Assembly (NCBI GenBank): GCA_036345935.2
Contig: JADWOT020000004.1
Span: 8,514,734-8,578,733 of the forward strand
Origin: Taenia hydatigena
Taxonomy: Eukaryota > Platyhelminthes > Cestoda > Cyclophyllidea > Taeniidae
DNA length: 64,000 bases
Reading direction: 5' to 3'
Numbering within the stretch: the stretch's first letter is position 1; each line of letters starts with the position of its first letter. The position numbers and the translations under genes are program-made. Of the stretch, positions 47,301 through 58,324 are shown one piece after another. The notes beneath the pieces were generated by a model, which was not told the DNA's origin, ran no database searches, and saw only the letters and a list, made by a program, of their open reading frames with translations.

Positions 47301-47833
47301 GTAAGCAGCATTGTATCATTGATCGTGCATTACGTTTCAAGGCAGTTTCTTGGCAACTTGGCATGTAACTTCTTTTGGTCACATCAAGAAGACTGCAGCC
47401 CTTCTTGACGGAGCAGCAGGTGGTGGATTTCTGCATCACTGGCAAAGAACAAGCAGATTAGTTCCGACTCAACTCTCTACTGCCAAGATCACTGCGTTGC
47501 TTCTTCAATGTTAGTAAATAATTCATTTAATGTCTCCCCGTATGTGTAGCCACATGTGTCCGCAGTAGTACTTCGTCTAAAATTGTGCTCCATTGTTGCT
47601 ACTTAGTTGACAATCAGAAGCAATGGTCCCGCGTACCATTAACACAATGGTGCATCTGATGGACTAATAAAGAAGTTACGTCATGCGGTGTTTCTTAATC
47701 GTGTGCTTGGCTCGTTGTCACTGCCGTGAGTTGTTAATGAGCTCTGCGTTTTAACAATGGCTGTCTCTCTACAACACGCAGATATTTGCAGTAGCGCAGT
47801 TTTTTGTGACGCATGTGAACAGATAAGTATTAG

Positions 47834-47899
47834 AAGAAGGTGGACAAGCCAAGAAATCCGCCATCAAACTCATCACAATTCGCCAAAACGCTTTGAACG
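47834..47899 (+). CDS. candidate 66-bp exon, followed by a possible 13-bp micro-exon
   Basis: A segment between TATTAG and a GTAAGG donor is open in more than one frame. The two best readings are R-R-W-T-S-Q-E-I-R-H-Q-T-H-H-N-S and E-G-G-Q-A-K-K-S-A-I-K-L-I-T-I-R-Q. Downstream, at about 47979-47991, a 13-base piece lies between CCATTTGCAG and AGA|GTGAGT. Joining the second reading to it keeps the frame open. Micro-exons are known in flatworm genes, but the evidence here is only splice-site quality. Confidence 0.18.
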
Positions 47900-48365
47900 G
47901 TAAGGCGTTACCTTGACACCCACATTTTTTTCTCTTGAGTTAATTTTAACTGCATTTTAAGTATTTCTCCATTTGCAGCAGTGCTTAAAGAGTGAGTGCA
48001 AACATTAATTGTTAAATAGTCAAATACGTTGTTATTGTGTCTACGCTTTCAATCAAAAACTCCGAGGAGCTGCCAACATGCACCTAGCTCATATCGAATC
48101 CACCCTAATCCATCCTGTATAAATGCTTTGTAATGAGCATTGGCCTACAATCCACTAAGCAAACAGATAGAATGCAAAAGAGCGGTCGATCAATGTAACA
48201 ATAAGAGATTGCCAATCTAGGCGCCTCTACGGTTGGCTGTTAACGCTGGCAAGCCATAATCAGCCTATTCGAGGTCACATCTCTGTCAACACAATTAAGA
48301 GAGCGAGAAGGCAACGTCACGCATGGTCAGCTTCATACCTTCTGTCATTTGGCATGTCTTTATAG

Positions 48366-48472
48366 CCACATTCATTCGAGCACGCATACAGCCTCAAGCC
48401 GGATGAGTTGGTGAAGCGACGGCAGAAGTGCTACCTGCTTGCAAAATGGGAAGGCTTAAAGAGCGATGGTTG
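48366..48472 (+). CDS. candidate internal exon, unknown
   Basis: Bounded by GTCTTTATAG and TG|GTGAGT. It starts in phase 0 with 35 codons plus two bases. The reading P-H-S-F-E-H-A-Y-S-L-K-P-D-E-L-V-K-R-R-Q and K-C-Y-L-L-A-K-W-E-G-L-K-S-D-G-W has the charge balance of a folded protein. A possible later exon begins at 48991 (after CTCTTGTAG), reads K-G-P-P-P-S-D-S-L-L-T-F-A-S-I-A-C-F-V-L, and closes at 49123 with a membrane-like segment, but the phases do not join directly. No family recognised. Confidence 0.33.
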
Positions 48473-48564
48473 GTGAGTTAGATACAATCGCGTCACTTAT
48501 TACTGGATCCTCACCGATGTCAGTGACAGGAAGGTGGTTGGATTAGTAGTCGCTAACAAAACAC

Positions 48565-48640
48565 TGGTGGCGGGACTCGAGCCCGCATTCTTCTGCTTAG
48601 AAGGCCGCATCAGTTTTGTGCATAAATCTTCCCGTTGGCA
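48565..48640 (-). tRNA. tRNA-Arg-like relic, probably the tRNA part of a SINE
   Basis: On the minus strand a perfect T-arm is seen (stem GCGGG/CCCGC around CTCGAGT), preceded by an anticodon-like loop CTTCTAA (anticodon TCT) whose stem pairs only about three of five positions. The D-arm and 5' acceptor strand are not convincing. This looks like a decayed internal pol III promoter rather than a working tRNA. Confidence 0.35.
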
Positions 48641-48990
48641 ACTTCCGACCACCGCGTTTTGGCCTAGTCCCTCTGTCTCGAGTTTATTACTCACTATCGC
48701 TTCAGCCTAATTCTCCCCAATACCGGTTCCGCCACTCCTCCACATCTTCACTCTGTCATTCCAACCCTTTCGCACACCACTCTCACCCTACATTCTATCG
48801 CCCGATTGGTACCACTTAACAAATTTTAACTCATATTCTCTGCAATTCATCGCCTCATTTTCGTATTTAAACTATTTGTTTTGTTTTTTCTGTTGATTTC
48901 CCTAATATTTTCAGTCGTTCCATTAATAACCATGCTTGAAGGAATGCAATGCTTTAAAGCAAAGTTTGTTCTGAATTTCTGCTCTTGTAG

Positions 48991-49123
48991 ACCGACTGTT
49001 CTTAAAGGACCACCTCCGTCTGATTCGCTATTGACCTTTGCCTCTATAGCCTGCTTCGTGCTAACACTGGTGATTTTTTCCCCTTCGAGAAATTGCTGCG
49101 TTTATTTCGATGCATTAGCGTAG
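48991..49123 (+). CDS. candidate terminal exon with a membrane segment
   Basis: CTCTTGTAG precedes a frame reading R-P-T-V-L-K-G-P-P-P-S-D-S and a hydrophobic L-L-T-F-A-S-I-A-C-F-V-L-T-L-V-I-F, closing with TAG at 49121-49123. The upstream sequence is open in the same frame from an ATG at 48881, so the start is uncertain. It may belong with the exon at 48366-48472. Unknown family. Confidence 0.22.
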
Positions 49124-49436
49124 CCGATGTTTTGACGCCCATAGTAATTGCAACTGCCATCGAGGATTGCTGCACTTTAAGCCGTTATGCACAATGTGTG
49201 GATAAATTGATATGGTATTTTTGATTTTATTAATGCGATAGTTTTCCTCATATCAATGCGCTTAACTTTGAATATGGCTAGATCCCACCTAAGTTCGATC
49301 GTAAAAACTTGCATATCTTACTTAACCTAAGTGGCGGATGCGCAACTTTTGACTTCAATGTTTTCGAAATAAAAAGTGCATAACCGCTGCTTCTCGTATG
49401 CTATCAAGCCTAATTTTAAGCGACTAGCGAAATTAG

Positions 49437-49631
49437 GTGCTCAATATTAGGTCGTTGGGTTTGGATAATAAGTGTGATCCCAAAATTTCCATGACAGGCG
49501 AAAATCTGGGGCTCGCCAGTTGCACATGCGACCAACGGGCTGAGATTACCGATCATTATTGCGCGGATGTCCCTTGCGACAATGGGTTTTTAGGATGGAC
49601 ACTGCTTTCGGCATACTCTAGTTCAGCGTAA
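49437..49631 (+). CDS. 64-codon Cys-containing open frame, unknown
   Basis: The frame reads N-K-C-D-P-K-I-S-M-T-G-E-N, L-A-S-C-T-C-D-Q-R-A-E-I-T and Y-C-A-D-V-P-C-D-N-G-F-L-G-W, closing with TAA. Cys spacing like this suggests a small extracellular module, but the pattern fits no family I can name. Codons are richer in CpG than the surroundings. Confidence 0.2.
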   Translation: MLNIRSLGLDNKCDPKISMTGENLGLASCTCDQRAEITDHYCADVPCDNGFLGWTLLSAYSSSA

Positions 49632-49974
49632 TTGATTGCGCTTTCGTCACAATTAAAGAGAGCAAAAAATCAGTTATTCATCGCACAAATCAGCGCACTA
49701 TTCCAAGTTAGCAACGGCTGTTTTATGCAATCCTACGCTACGGTGGTAGTGCAAGCGACTAAGCGAGGTATCAAAGGGAGCAGTTGAACACCTGGCATTG
49801 CTCGCCTACTCCACAACTATGTGTGCCGTCTAAACGACCGACCTCTTGACGTCTCCTCGAGAGTTGAATGTGAGTCTTAAGTTTCAAAATCCCGATTGCT
49901 GACCACCATATACTGGTATTATCGCCGCTGTCGCCACCAAGGCAGATGTGATGACCACCACCCCTCCTCCTCGC

Positions 49975-50115
49975 CCGTCGTTGCCGGCTCTCATGTCTGC
50001 TTTGGAAGGCATCTACCGCAAACACAGCCACTACCACTGCAACAGGCATCATTGGAAGCAGAAGTAGTTCGTACTTGCGAATACATTGGCAATATTGCAT
50101 TACCGGCGCAAAGTG
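49975..50115 (+). repeat. dispersed block, + copy (partner on - at 51545-51680)
   Basis: About 140 bases match the reverse complement of 51545-51680. Both copies encode the related strings E-V-V-R-T-C-E-Y-I-G-N-I-A-L and K-V-V-R-T-Y-E-N-V-G-T-I-A-L, separated from upstream shared codons by a one-base shift in this copy. The block may derive from a coding part of an unnamed retroelement. A more diverged third copy may lie at 55745-55875 on -. Confidence 0.45.
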
Positions 50116-50170
50116 TGGATCGATATGGGGAGGAGGTGTTAGGACGACGCCCTAGCCTACTGACCTACCT

Positions 50171-50390
50171 CACCACCACCACCACCACCACCACCACCAC
50201 CACCACCACCACCACCACCACCACCACCACCACCACCACCACCACCACCACCACACCACCACCACCACCACCACCACCACCACCACCACCACCACCACCA
50301 CCACACCACCACCACCACCACCACCACCACCACCACCACCACCACCACCACCACCACCACCACCACCACTACCACCGCCACCACCATCAC
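50171..50390. repeat. ACC trinucleotide microsatellite, about 220 bp
   Basis: Nearly pure ACC (GGT on -) with two slipped units (CCACACC) that shift the reading frame from Thr to Pro to His. The long open frames across it on both strands are artefacts of the repeat. Confidence 0.95.
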
Positions 50391-50395
50391 TACTA

Positions 50396-51380
50396 CCCGT
50401 TTTTTGGAACTTTACTGGCGCGATAACTTTGTAGATTATATATTTGAGGATGCAATGGTATAAGGTCAGCAGCGTGTGCCATCGAAACCTTCCAGAACGC
50501 CAACATTCAAGGTCGGTGCGAGGTACATCCCCTTCACACTCACTTTCTTAACATTCACATCTTATGCCCCTATGCTTTTCTTCCTTTCATCAGTGTCACC
50601 TTGGTGATAAAAGCAGTGCCTAACAATGGACTGTTTTCTCTGGCCGGTGACGGGCTGAGCAGCATTAGGTGAAACAAGAGTCGTGGAAGATCCTTCCACC
50701 CATTTGTCGCTGTGAGTAAATTTCGCAAAAGCGCACTAAAAATCTTTCATTCTCTCTACTTTTCTTTCCATCTTATCGTCTATTAGACCCTGATATTTCT
50801 CTATTTTTGAATTAGTAGCTTCAAGGCGATGCACATTTGACTTCATGCTTTCGAATGGCTGCCAAATTTGTTTGTCGCTGGGACGAATAAACTATAAAGG
50901 ATCAAAAATGTTAGATATTTATATGAATCAATTAACGCCTGCTATTCAGTGGTCTGATGTATCATGCCTAAATCCTTGACCATCTATCAGCCACCGCAGC
51001 TGACCCATGAACTCACAGATTCGAAATGTCAGTCTGAAGTGGTATGAGTGACCAGCAGTAAAGTCAGAGAGTGAGTGCAAAGGTAAAGGTGTGGGAAATG
51101 GGCGATGGTAAAGGGAGTGTAGAGGATTGGGGGAGAAGGAAGGAATCTGGTGGTGAAGAGGTGGTCTACTAAGTTAGGCATTGCCCTAATAGCTTGGATG
51201 TCGATGATTCGAGGCTCTCACTAAACATGCTACTAATTTAATCGCTTCCTTTTTAGCGCACTTTACTGTCCTTCCCCCTCTGGTGCCAAAGTAGGTAGCC
51301 TGCCCATCCTTCTTGTTTCAATCCGTTGCTGCATTGGCACAGTGCTACTACAAGCAGCGGAGGATTAGAAGGAACCTTGT
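50396..51380. other. no supported gene
   Basis: No exon candidate with splice sites. A pyrimidine-rich part lies at 50740-50790. Confidence 0.35.
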
Positions 51381-51452
51381 GGTCCCGACTAAACTTGAAT
51401 CCGTGGTTTCTCGATCCAAAGTCAGAAACGTTATCCATTAGGCCACGAGACC
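51381..51452 (-). tRNA. tRNA-Arg-like sequence, degenerate
   Basis: This is the most complete tRNA-like sequence in the window (72 bases on -). Acceptor strands GGTCTCG and CGGGACC pair at all seven positions (one G-T). The D-arm region GTGGCCTAATGGATAA matches animal tRNA-Arg. The loop CTTTGGA gives anticodon TTG where tRNA-Arg(TCG) has CTTCGGA, and the 3' anticodon stem has an extra G. The T-loop is TTCAAGT with a mismatch in the stem. The Arg-type body with a Gln-type anticodon and a bulged stem suggest a tRNA pseudogene or SINE head rather than a functional tRNA. Confidence 0.5.
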
Positions 51453-51544
51453 AACACTCATTGCTTCCCCTTTGAACTCTATTTTCTCCATATCAATACC
51501 ATCCGCTGCAGTCAAGCAGCACACCTCCTTCTTCTATCAGCCCA

Positions 51545-51680
51545 TTCTTTGCAGCTGTAATGCGATAGTTCCAACATTTTCGTATGTGCGAACTACTTTT
51601 ACTTCCATTGACGCCGTGGTAGTGGTTATGGCTGTGTTTGCGTAGATGCCTTATGAAGCAGGCGCTCCAGCCGGCGACGA
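51545..51680 (-). repeat. dispersed block, - copy
   Basis: Minus-strand partner of 49975-50115. The reading runs A-N-T-A-I-T-T-T-T-A-S-M-E-V-K-V-V-R-T-Y, then E-N-V-G-T-I-A-L-Q-L-Q-R-M-G, then TGA. A TAA stands just upstream where the other copy has GAA. It lies about 90 bases before the tRNA-like sequence on the same strand. Confidence 0.45.
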
Positions 51681-51699
51681 CGGGCAAGGATGATGAGTG

Positions 51700-54000
51700 G
51701 TGGTAAGCTAAGTGATCCTGACACTCAGCATTTTTAGTTAGACCTCATGTGCCGCATTCTTCTCGCCGCGGAAATAGCGATTGTTCATTCCGAAATCGCA
51801 AAACTTATTATTTGCAGCCCAGAAAATGGACGCTTGTGACGAAGGAATATCACATTGGCTTCTGCTTTGCTTGTTCGGAGGGCTCTGTTTGCACCACGGA
51901 AGTCCTTCCGGTTCCCACAATGTTCCATAGAAGTGAATCAATTTAAATTCCATGCTGGTCCTTATTCTGGCATTTGCACGGATTTTTTAGGTTATTACTC
52001 ACTAACTTACCTAATCAACCAAATTAGCAGTAAAGGAGAAAAACGCGCCACCGCTTTTGAAAGCGTAAAAGCCTTATTAATTTTCTATGTCTCTTGGATA
52101 GTACAACGATGTACTTCTGACTGTGCTTTATTATTGCGCAAATCACGTCCCGCTGCTCCCATTTCATCGTATTAGGCCAGCTAATGAAGTCATTTCGGTC
52201 GACAATCAGCAGTGAAGTGTTGAATTTACCAAGGCCCTTAAGAAATGTTAAGGGACATTTCGTCTTATTAGACCTATTTCCTGTTGTTGAAAGCGACTGC
52301 AATAACTACTACCTGATAGGCCGTGGGAGACCGTAAGGTGACTTGTGAAGAACCCACCAGGTGGATTATACAGTCGTAATCATAATGCGCACAACATTTC
52401 TTCGGAAGCCTAATTCGACCGATAATGCAGTCCATACTTTTAGTACAACAGCATCCCCTTGGGCAAGCAGGCTACGGGCAAGATCATATCTTGTTTGTTG
52501 GAGTTCGATTAGCAAATACAACTTTTGGGACTTCAAAACAAAACCTACGTTCCTCAGTCGACATCATGTAAGGATAGGAGCTGAGTACAGGCAGGAATAT
52601 ATAAGTCTTTAGAGTTGCTCAGGCTCAAGCGCGGTTAGAAAGCGTAGATTGGGATCCAACTGCTCCTTCTTTTATAACAGAGCTTTGGAATCATTTCGAG
52701 TAGAATTAGTTAGAAGTAGTGAGATAGGTAACTGACAGAGACATTTGTGCAGCGCAATCCATTTTAAATACGCTGCCATCTAGTGGTATGGAATTAACAT
52801 GTAAAAAGAATCCACCTCATACTCATTAGCCGTGTGAAGAGTAACCATATTAAAGGCGTCAAGGTAGCTGTACACCTATGGAGCCATTCCGGGTAGCGCA
52901 TCAGTGATTCTGCGTTGTGAGCTGTTTCGAAATAACCATTATCAGAACAAACCAGCGTGGATTTGACGCGTGTCGAAGATGCGGGGCTTAAATAATTGGC
53001 GCCAGAGGGACGTCAACACATTGCCTGCCCATTACAAATGCAATGAAATAAAAAAGGATCTCAGAAGTCTTTTTGCACGGTATAATCTTGCTGCAACAAT
53101 GGCATTTATACCATTTATACCATTCCTCAAATTGCCGTTGGCAGATAGATTTGTCTAATATGCATGAATTACATTGTTGAGGAGTGGGTAAAATAATGCC
53201 GTGTCAAATAAGTCCAAACAGCTTCCAGGAGGCGACTCATTCCGATAAGTTTATTTTTGAATCGCCTGCCATCGGTTGCAAAGTGCGGCAAATTTTGGGT
53301 CGTGCGATCCAAAACTTGAGCATAACTAGAAGTCGACGGAAAGAGGAAATTTATTGATTATGCGTGGACTAATTCTGGCTATGCTACTATGTTATAAGTC
53401 GCCTTTTACGCGCTACCCTCAAAATTCATTCACCCGTTCCCTATAGCTATAAAGGTCAGTATGTCCTCTCAGATGTGTTACTTTTGCTAGTAAGAACAAA
53501 ACAAAGACAAGGAAATATATAATTCATGACCACTTATCACACAAACATAGTGCTAAAGAATTAATCTTCTCATGCATGACGACTTCAACAATTGGGTGTC
53601 GCTTAGAAATCGCATACTTTCCTACAAGCATGCTATGCATAACCACACAGCAATAAGCACTCGTGTGGCTTGAGTGTGTGTGCTCGATGCAAGAAGAATG
53701 AGTTGATCGGGAAGCGTTGAGACAATGTGCCTCGGAAAAGCACCTACCCGAGCAGGATGCAGGCCGAAGGAAGTGAGTGACAAGCAAGCGGTTGTTTCAA
53801 TTGTTCTCAGATAGTGTCACTAATAACAAGCCCTTGACCACACGATTTTATCGAAGGAAAAGTATAAGGTAGGTTAACATTTTCCTGCCTTATGCGCATT
53901 AGAGTTCGCTTCACAAATATTTATCATTTTGCGGGATAAAATGTTCCAGTTTCATTCCAATTAGTCCCATTTTATGTCGCTTCATAGTTTTTACCTTCAG
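51700..54000. other. no supported gene
   Basis: Several open frames of 60-106 codons on both strands, none with a motif or paired splice sites. Confidence 0.4.
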
Positions 54001-54121
54001 GTGCATTCAACATGGTCCGATCACGCGCTACTCTGGCTCATCTACGGGTGGGTCAAATTCTCATACCCTAAGCAACCTTCGTCAGGGTGTGCCATTGACC
54101 TGGTTTTTGCGACCCATATAG
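54001..54121 (+). CDS. weak exon candidate, fibronectin-III-like fragment
   Basis: A TTACCTTCAG acceptor is followed by a frame reading C-I-Q-H-G-P-I-T-R-Y-S-G-S-S-T-G-G-S-N-S and ending L-S-N-L-R-Q-G-V-P-L-T-W, then TAG. N/H-G-P-I-T-x-Y followed by L-x-x-G-x-x-Y is typical of fibronectin type III strands C to F, but Y is replaced by W/L here. The other two frames are also open, so this is weak. Confidence 0.15.
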
Positions 54122-55635
54122 AGCATCGACCCGCACAATGTAGAGGTCAATTACCATAGATACTAGGATTCGATGAACCGAATATTTTTAGCCATACGCT
54201 ATGTAATTCGGACGAACTATGGCTGGGTGGGGGATTCTGTGATGAGTAGTGGCTCACTATCTCATCTGTTAGTGTATTACGATTGGCTTCTCTTTTTTAG
54301 CCTTGGTCCTAAGGCCTTCTTATTGAGTGCAATAATCACATAGGCAAGGGAAACAGTGATCGAGGCTGAGCTCATTTAGACTAGCCTCACCCTCAGTTGC
54401 AGATGATGCTCCCTTTACTAACCTATTCGTGGTCACTGATCGCCTCCCCTTTAAAAGATGTATTCAGACATGCATTGCAACGGTGCTGCTACCTTCGGAA
54501 ACTGTTTGGTAGTTAGATAAACAATAAGGTGTGGTCATCAATTAGAGGATGTTTGTAAGACCACGAACTAATTAAACGACAGCGGATTCGTAAAAAAACA
54601 GTGTCATCTTGTCTCACAATTCAACTTGGACTAACATTAATGTAAAACATTCAATTTACGATTGCTGCCTTAAATAAATGAATAACAAACGCATACGGAT
54701 GCTCTAAGCAGCATCCATCATAACGAATGCAAGACATAAATAAATTGGGAGTGTGCGAAATGTGTGAACGGTGTTGTGCTTTCTGTATCATGGAATTACG
54801 GCTAGCGGGCAACCACTGATAAAACATTCTTAACGTTATCATTACCATCCGTAAAATTTTATGTCTAGGAATGCTTTAGAACCTCAAGTGTACAGCTTAG
54901 ACTTTATTTAACTGGAAGCGCAAATGTCAGCTTCCTTATGCACTTTGCTTTTATATAAAAATAAGATAGCATTAAATAAGCTACACACCCATCCACTTAC
55001 ACATTCGCACCATCAGGCTGTGATTGCACGATGCTAGAGTGGATAACTGATAAGCGAACAAGACATGATGAAGCAAAGGCGATGAGGCAGGCAAAACTCA
55101 CCTGGTTCACAACTGTTCCAACGTCAGAGCTACGAAGACTGCTAAACAACTGTCTCCTAGTCCTTTCCTGTCCACTGGAGCAACGCACGATTCCACTAGT
55201 CGAGGGAGAGAGGTTGGCAACAGGGATGGGTGAAGGAAATAGGAGCACGTAATAGCCCAATTGGTTTCTACCCATTATGTTGTTGATTCGAGTCTCCATG
55301 CAGCTATGATTGCATGGCTTATGCTTTCCTTCCCTTGCCTCCCGATGCTTTGCGCGTAGTTGGGATTTGTCTCCACTGTTTGGAAGCCTTATCTCCAATT
55401 AATTCATTCTTGCTGGCCACGATCAAGCAACATTATGGCAAACATGTTTCGTTCCTACTTGCCGCAATAATTCTCTGTGCTCGCAAGCCAATTTCTCCTA
55501 CCTCAACTTCTACTCGTCCTCCTCCTGCTTTGAGTTCTATTGGCTGACACGGAGTAGGCAGACAGGACGCAATCGCAGTGAGTTTTGAAGGTGGCACAGC
55601 GGAGTAGAAGGGTAAGGTACGGGGATGAAGCACAC
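54122..55635. other. no supported gene
   Basis: Overlapping open frames at 54997-55398 (-) and 55031-55252 (+) cover the same bases and cannot both be real. I cannot support either. Confidence 0.35.
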
Positions 55636-55705
55636 CGATCTCGACGTGATTTGAACATACATCTAGATTTAGACGCTCTACCCCCACACCACTAAGTTCC
55701 CATGG
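55636..55705 (-). tRNA. tRNA-like relic with A- and B-box-like sequences
   Basis: The minus strand has TTAGTGGTGTGGGGGTAGAG, which resembles a D-arm/A box, and later TGTTCAAATCA, which resembles a B box, at a spacing close to a tRNA. The acceptor strands do not pair and the anticodon stem is poor. It is most likely the head of a decayed tRNA-derived SINE. It lies 40 bases after a possible third copy of the block seen at 51545-51680, the same order as there. Confidence 0.35.
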
Positions 55706-56689
55706 TAGTCTTCGTGCCATTTCGTCAGGACCGCCACCAATCAACACCAATATCTGGTGTATCTGCCCTTCCTTGCTTGCAGCATTGCGATCTTTGCAGT
55801 TGCCAACCTCTGCTGCCAGCATCAACTGCTGTAGAAGCCAGTAATGGCATGTAGACAGGCATGAGCGATAAGGTAATGAAACTACTGCCACATTTGCCTG
55901 TGCACGTTTCGGGTGCGATGGTGTGCAGTTGAAAAGGAGAGGAAGGTGAGTGGGTGGGATGGGTTAGGATAATAGGAACCTCCCCTCCCACGCGTTGTCT
56001 CCCATTTGATTTGTCATTATTAGAAAGTCAGACACGCAAGCAGAATTGCCTCACATGACTGGATTTTACAAAATTACTTTTATTTATCTAAAGCCATCTT
56101 AATTTTGATCCAAATCTTGTTTCCCAGACGAGTAGTTTTGAGCAACCAGAGCTGATGAAGCACTCCGGTTAAATGATTTCGCTTTAAGCTGCCATGACGA
56201 CGTACCTTGACAGTGGTTGTGGCCGCAGAAACGCCTTTATCAGGTCGCAAGCATGCATCTCTAACTTTTATTAACCTACATTCGACTACAAGACCTCGAT
56301 GCAGATGGATTGTAGTAGAATAAGCCATCATCATTTAGAACTCTTCTACGATGTACAGCATAAGAGTCATGAGGAAACAATTCCATTCTTTAATTTTGCT
56401 TCAATCATTCGGATAAACCGGCTATTTTAATGTTTGCAGTAAAATGCAACAAAATTTTCGTAATAATGTTTTCAGCTAATCATTTTAAACAAATTTATTA
56501 GGATCAGCCAGTTTTATCCCTGTGTGACTAAGGTGATAGCGGTTGGATTTTTCTTGTCCTTTCCCTTTTCGATGTAGCTGTGACTGCTAGCCTACTCTTT
56601 TCAGTAGGCTATTTGTTTTTTGGAGAAATCTATGAAGCTGATTTTACCCACTTACGCAAGCTAATAGGATTGACGCAGATAACAGTTCC
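55706..56689. other. no supported gene
   Basis: A possible diverged third copy of the dispersed block at 55745-55875 on -. Otherwise nothing. Confidence 0.35.
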
Positions 56690-56935
56690 ATAAAAATTCT
56701 GTAATCGATGCTGTTGGACAATTCAGCTCATCAAGTTTGTGACATGCTGAGTCGCAAATTGTGGGAATCCCAATGCACTTCAGTTGCAAGTGCCCGTGTT
56801 TCGCCCAGCAGTTGTGCGTTAACCAAAATTACCCACTAACCATCCCTTGTTGTTTTATTCACCGTTCCTGCACTACCGTTTAAAAGTGATTTGCACGCAA
56901 GCGATGTGCTCAGTTCAATCTGCGACATGATTGAA
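56690..56935 (-). repeat. old dispersed repeat, copy b
   Basis: Reverse-complement partner of 42544-42765, with many substitutions and small indels. Confidence 0.65.
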
Positions 56936-57034
56936 CCCGCCTTTAGTCTAGCGACCACCTCCCACCACATCTTGTTTGTCAAATTCCCCTAACCATTACA
57001 GATTCGCAGATGCACATTCATGTATCTACCTTCC

Positions 57035-58324
57035 TTCATTGCTTTTTGGTGAGGCTAGAACTGGTTCCTTCTCCATCTTTCATTTTGTTTTCACAAATTG
57101 ACATCCTCCAAAATGAACTTTACAATTTGTCCATCTCCCTCTCCTCCTGGGTCAGACTTCATCGATGCTATTTTGGTGAGTTCCACCCATGTCTTGACTG
57201 TTCATATCTATTACCCATTACATGCTTGCCATGATTATTGCCAATGGTAGGCCTGAACTTAGATTAGACTGAACTGGACTTTGCTAATGATCGTATCTCA
57301 TTTTTCTGCTTTCTGCCTCGTTCCGTGCCAGTGCTCCTGTTTCCTCTTTCCTTTTACCACTTTAGCCCATCCCAGACCCCACCCATTCAGCCTCGCGCTC
57401 CATTGTACTCTCGAGAATGAAGGTAAGCACGTCGACCTGTTATAACTTCGCAATTGGGATTCCAGCTGGACTTTTACTTATCGCATTGCTGATGTCCATC
57501 ATTTGTTCTTTTAAAAGATCTCTATGCCGTGTCCATTATGCAGACTTACAATAATGCGCAACTTTCCTCTAGTTGCAGTTGTGAATCCCTATAAAACGCA
57601 AATATGCACCCGTCTTAGAATAAGTATAATTCGTCATCAGGTATTTATATGAAGATTATGATAGTCATGAGGTATGATGCTACCTACTGAGATGCTGACA
57701 GGAGACAACTTAATGTCAGTTCCTTCATTCGTGGGCGCTACTTCGTTGGCTACAATAGCGAAGGAACAAGGGGCGATATTCTGTGTAGAGTCTATGCGAA
57801 TAAATGAAATGTAACAGCTGGAATGGAGACCCAATCGGCAACCTGCGTTAACAAGCATGTTTAATTTAAAATTTAATCGCATAAGTGAAGATGAAGACTG
57901 TGCTTTGTATTCAGCGGAAAGTAGACTGCCCGCAACGCCAGTATTGCGTCATGTGCATTGTTAAGAACTAGATGAAGTCTTCTCTGTCTATGCTGCGCTA
58001 CCATAATTTACTTGCACCCTGCTTTATCTCGTCGAAAATGGCATTGAAAATAACAGAATGGAAAAATAGAACAGCCCAAAGGTGAAAAACAATAAATACA
58101 AAAGAATGAATGAATCATTCTGAAGGGCCCAATGATCACTCATTCCCAGGGTGAAATCTTATCGCAATAAGAGCTATTCATTCGTCGGAGCATAATAATA
58201 AGCACGAGAGTTTTATCCTGTAATGCTTAAAATGAGCTTAGAATGTCCTCTTTACCACCAACGCCTCTGCCTAATGCAAGCATGTTAGTCAGGGATATAA
58301 ATGTCCAGCCAAGGAAGCTTTCTA
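57035..58324 (-). repeat. 1.29-kb inverted repeat, arm B
   Basis: Partner of 5046-6333 in opposite orientation. Differences are scattered single bases, without the identical-core pattern of the larger duplications. Confidence 0.85.

Noticed and set aside
49896..50426. Long open frames rich in Thr, Pro, His (+) and Val, Trp, Gly (-)
   Set aside because: Produced by the ACC microsatellite. Only the part before 50150 may have any coding ancestry.
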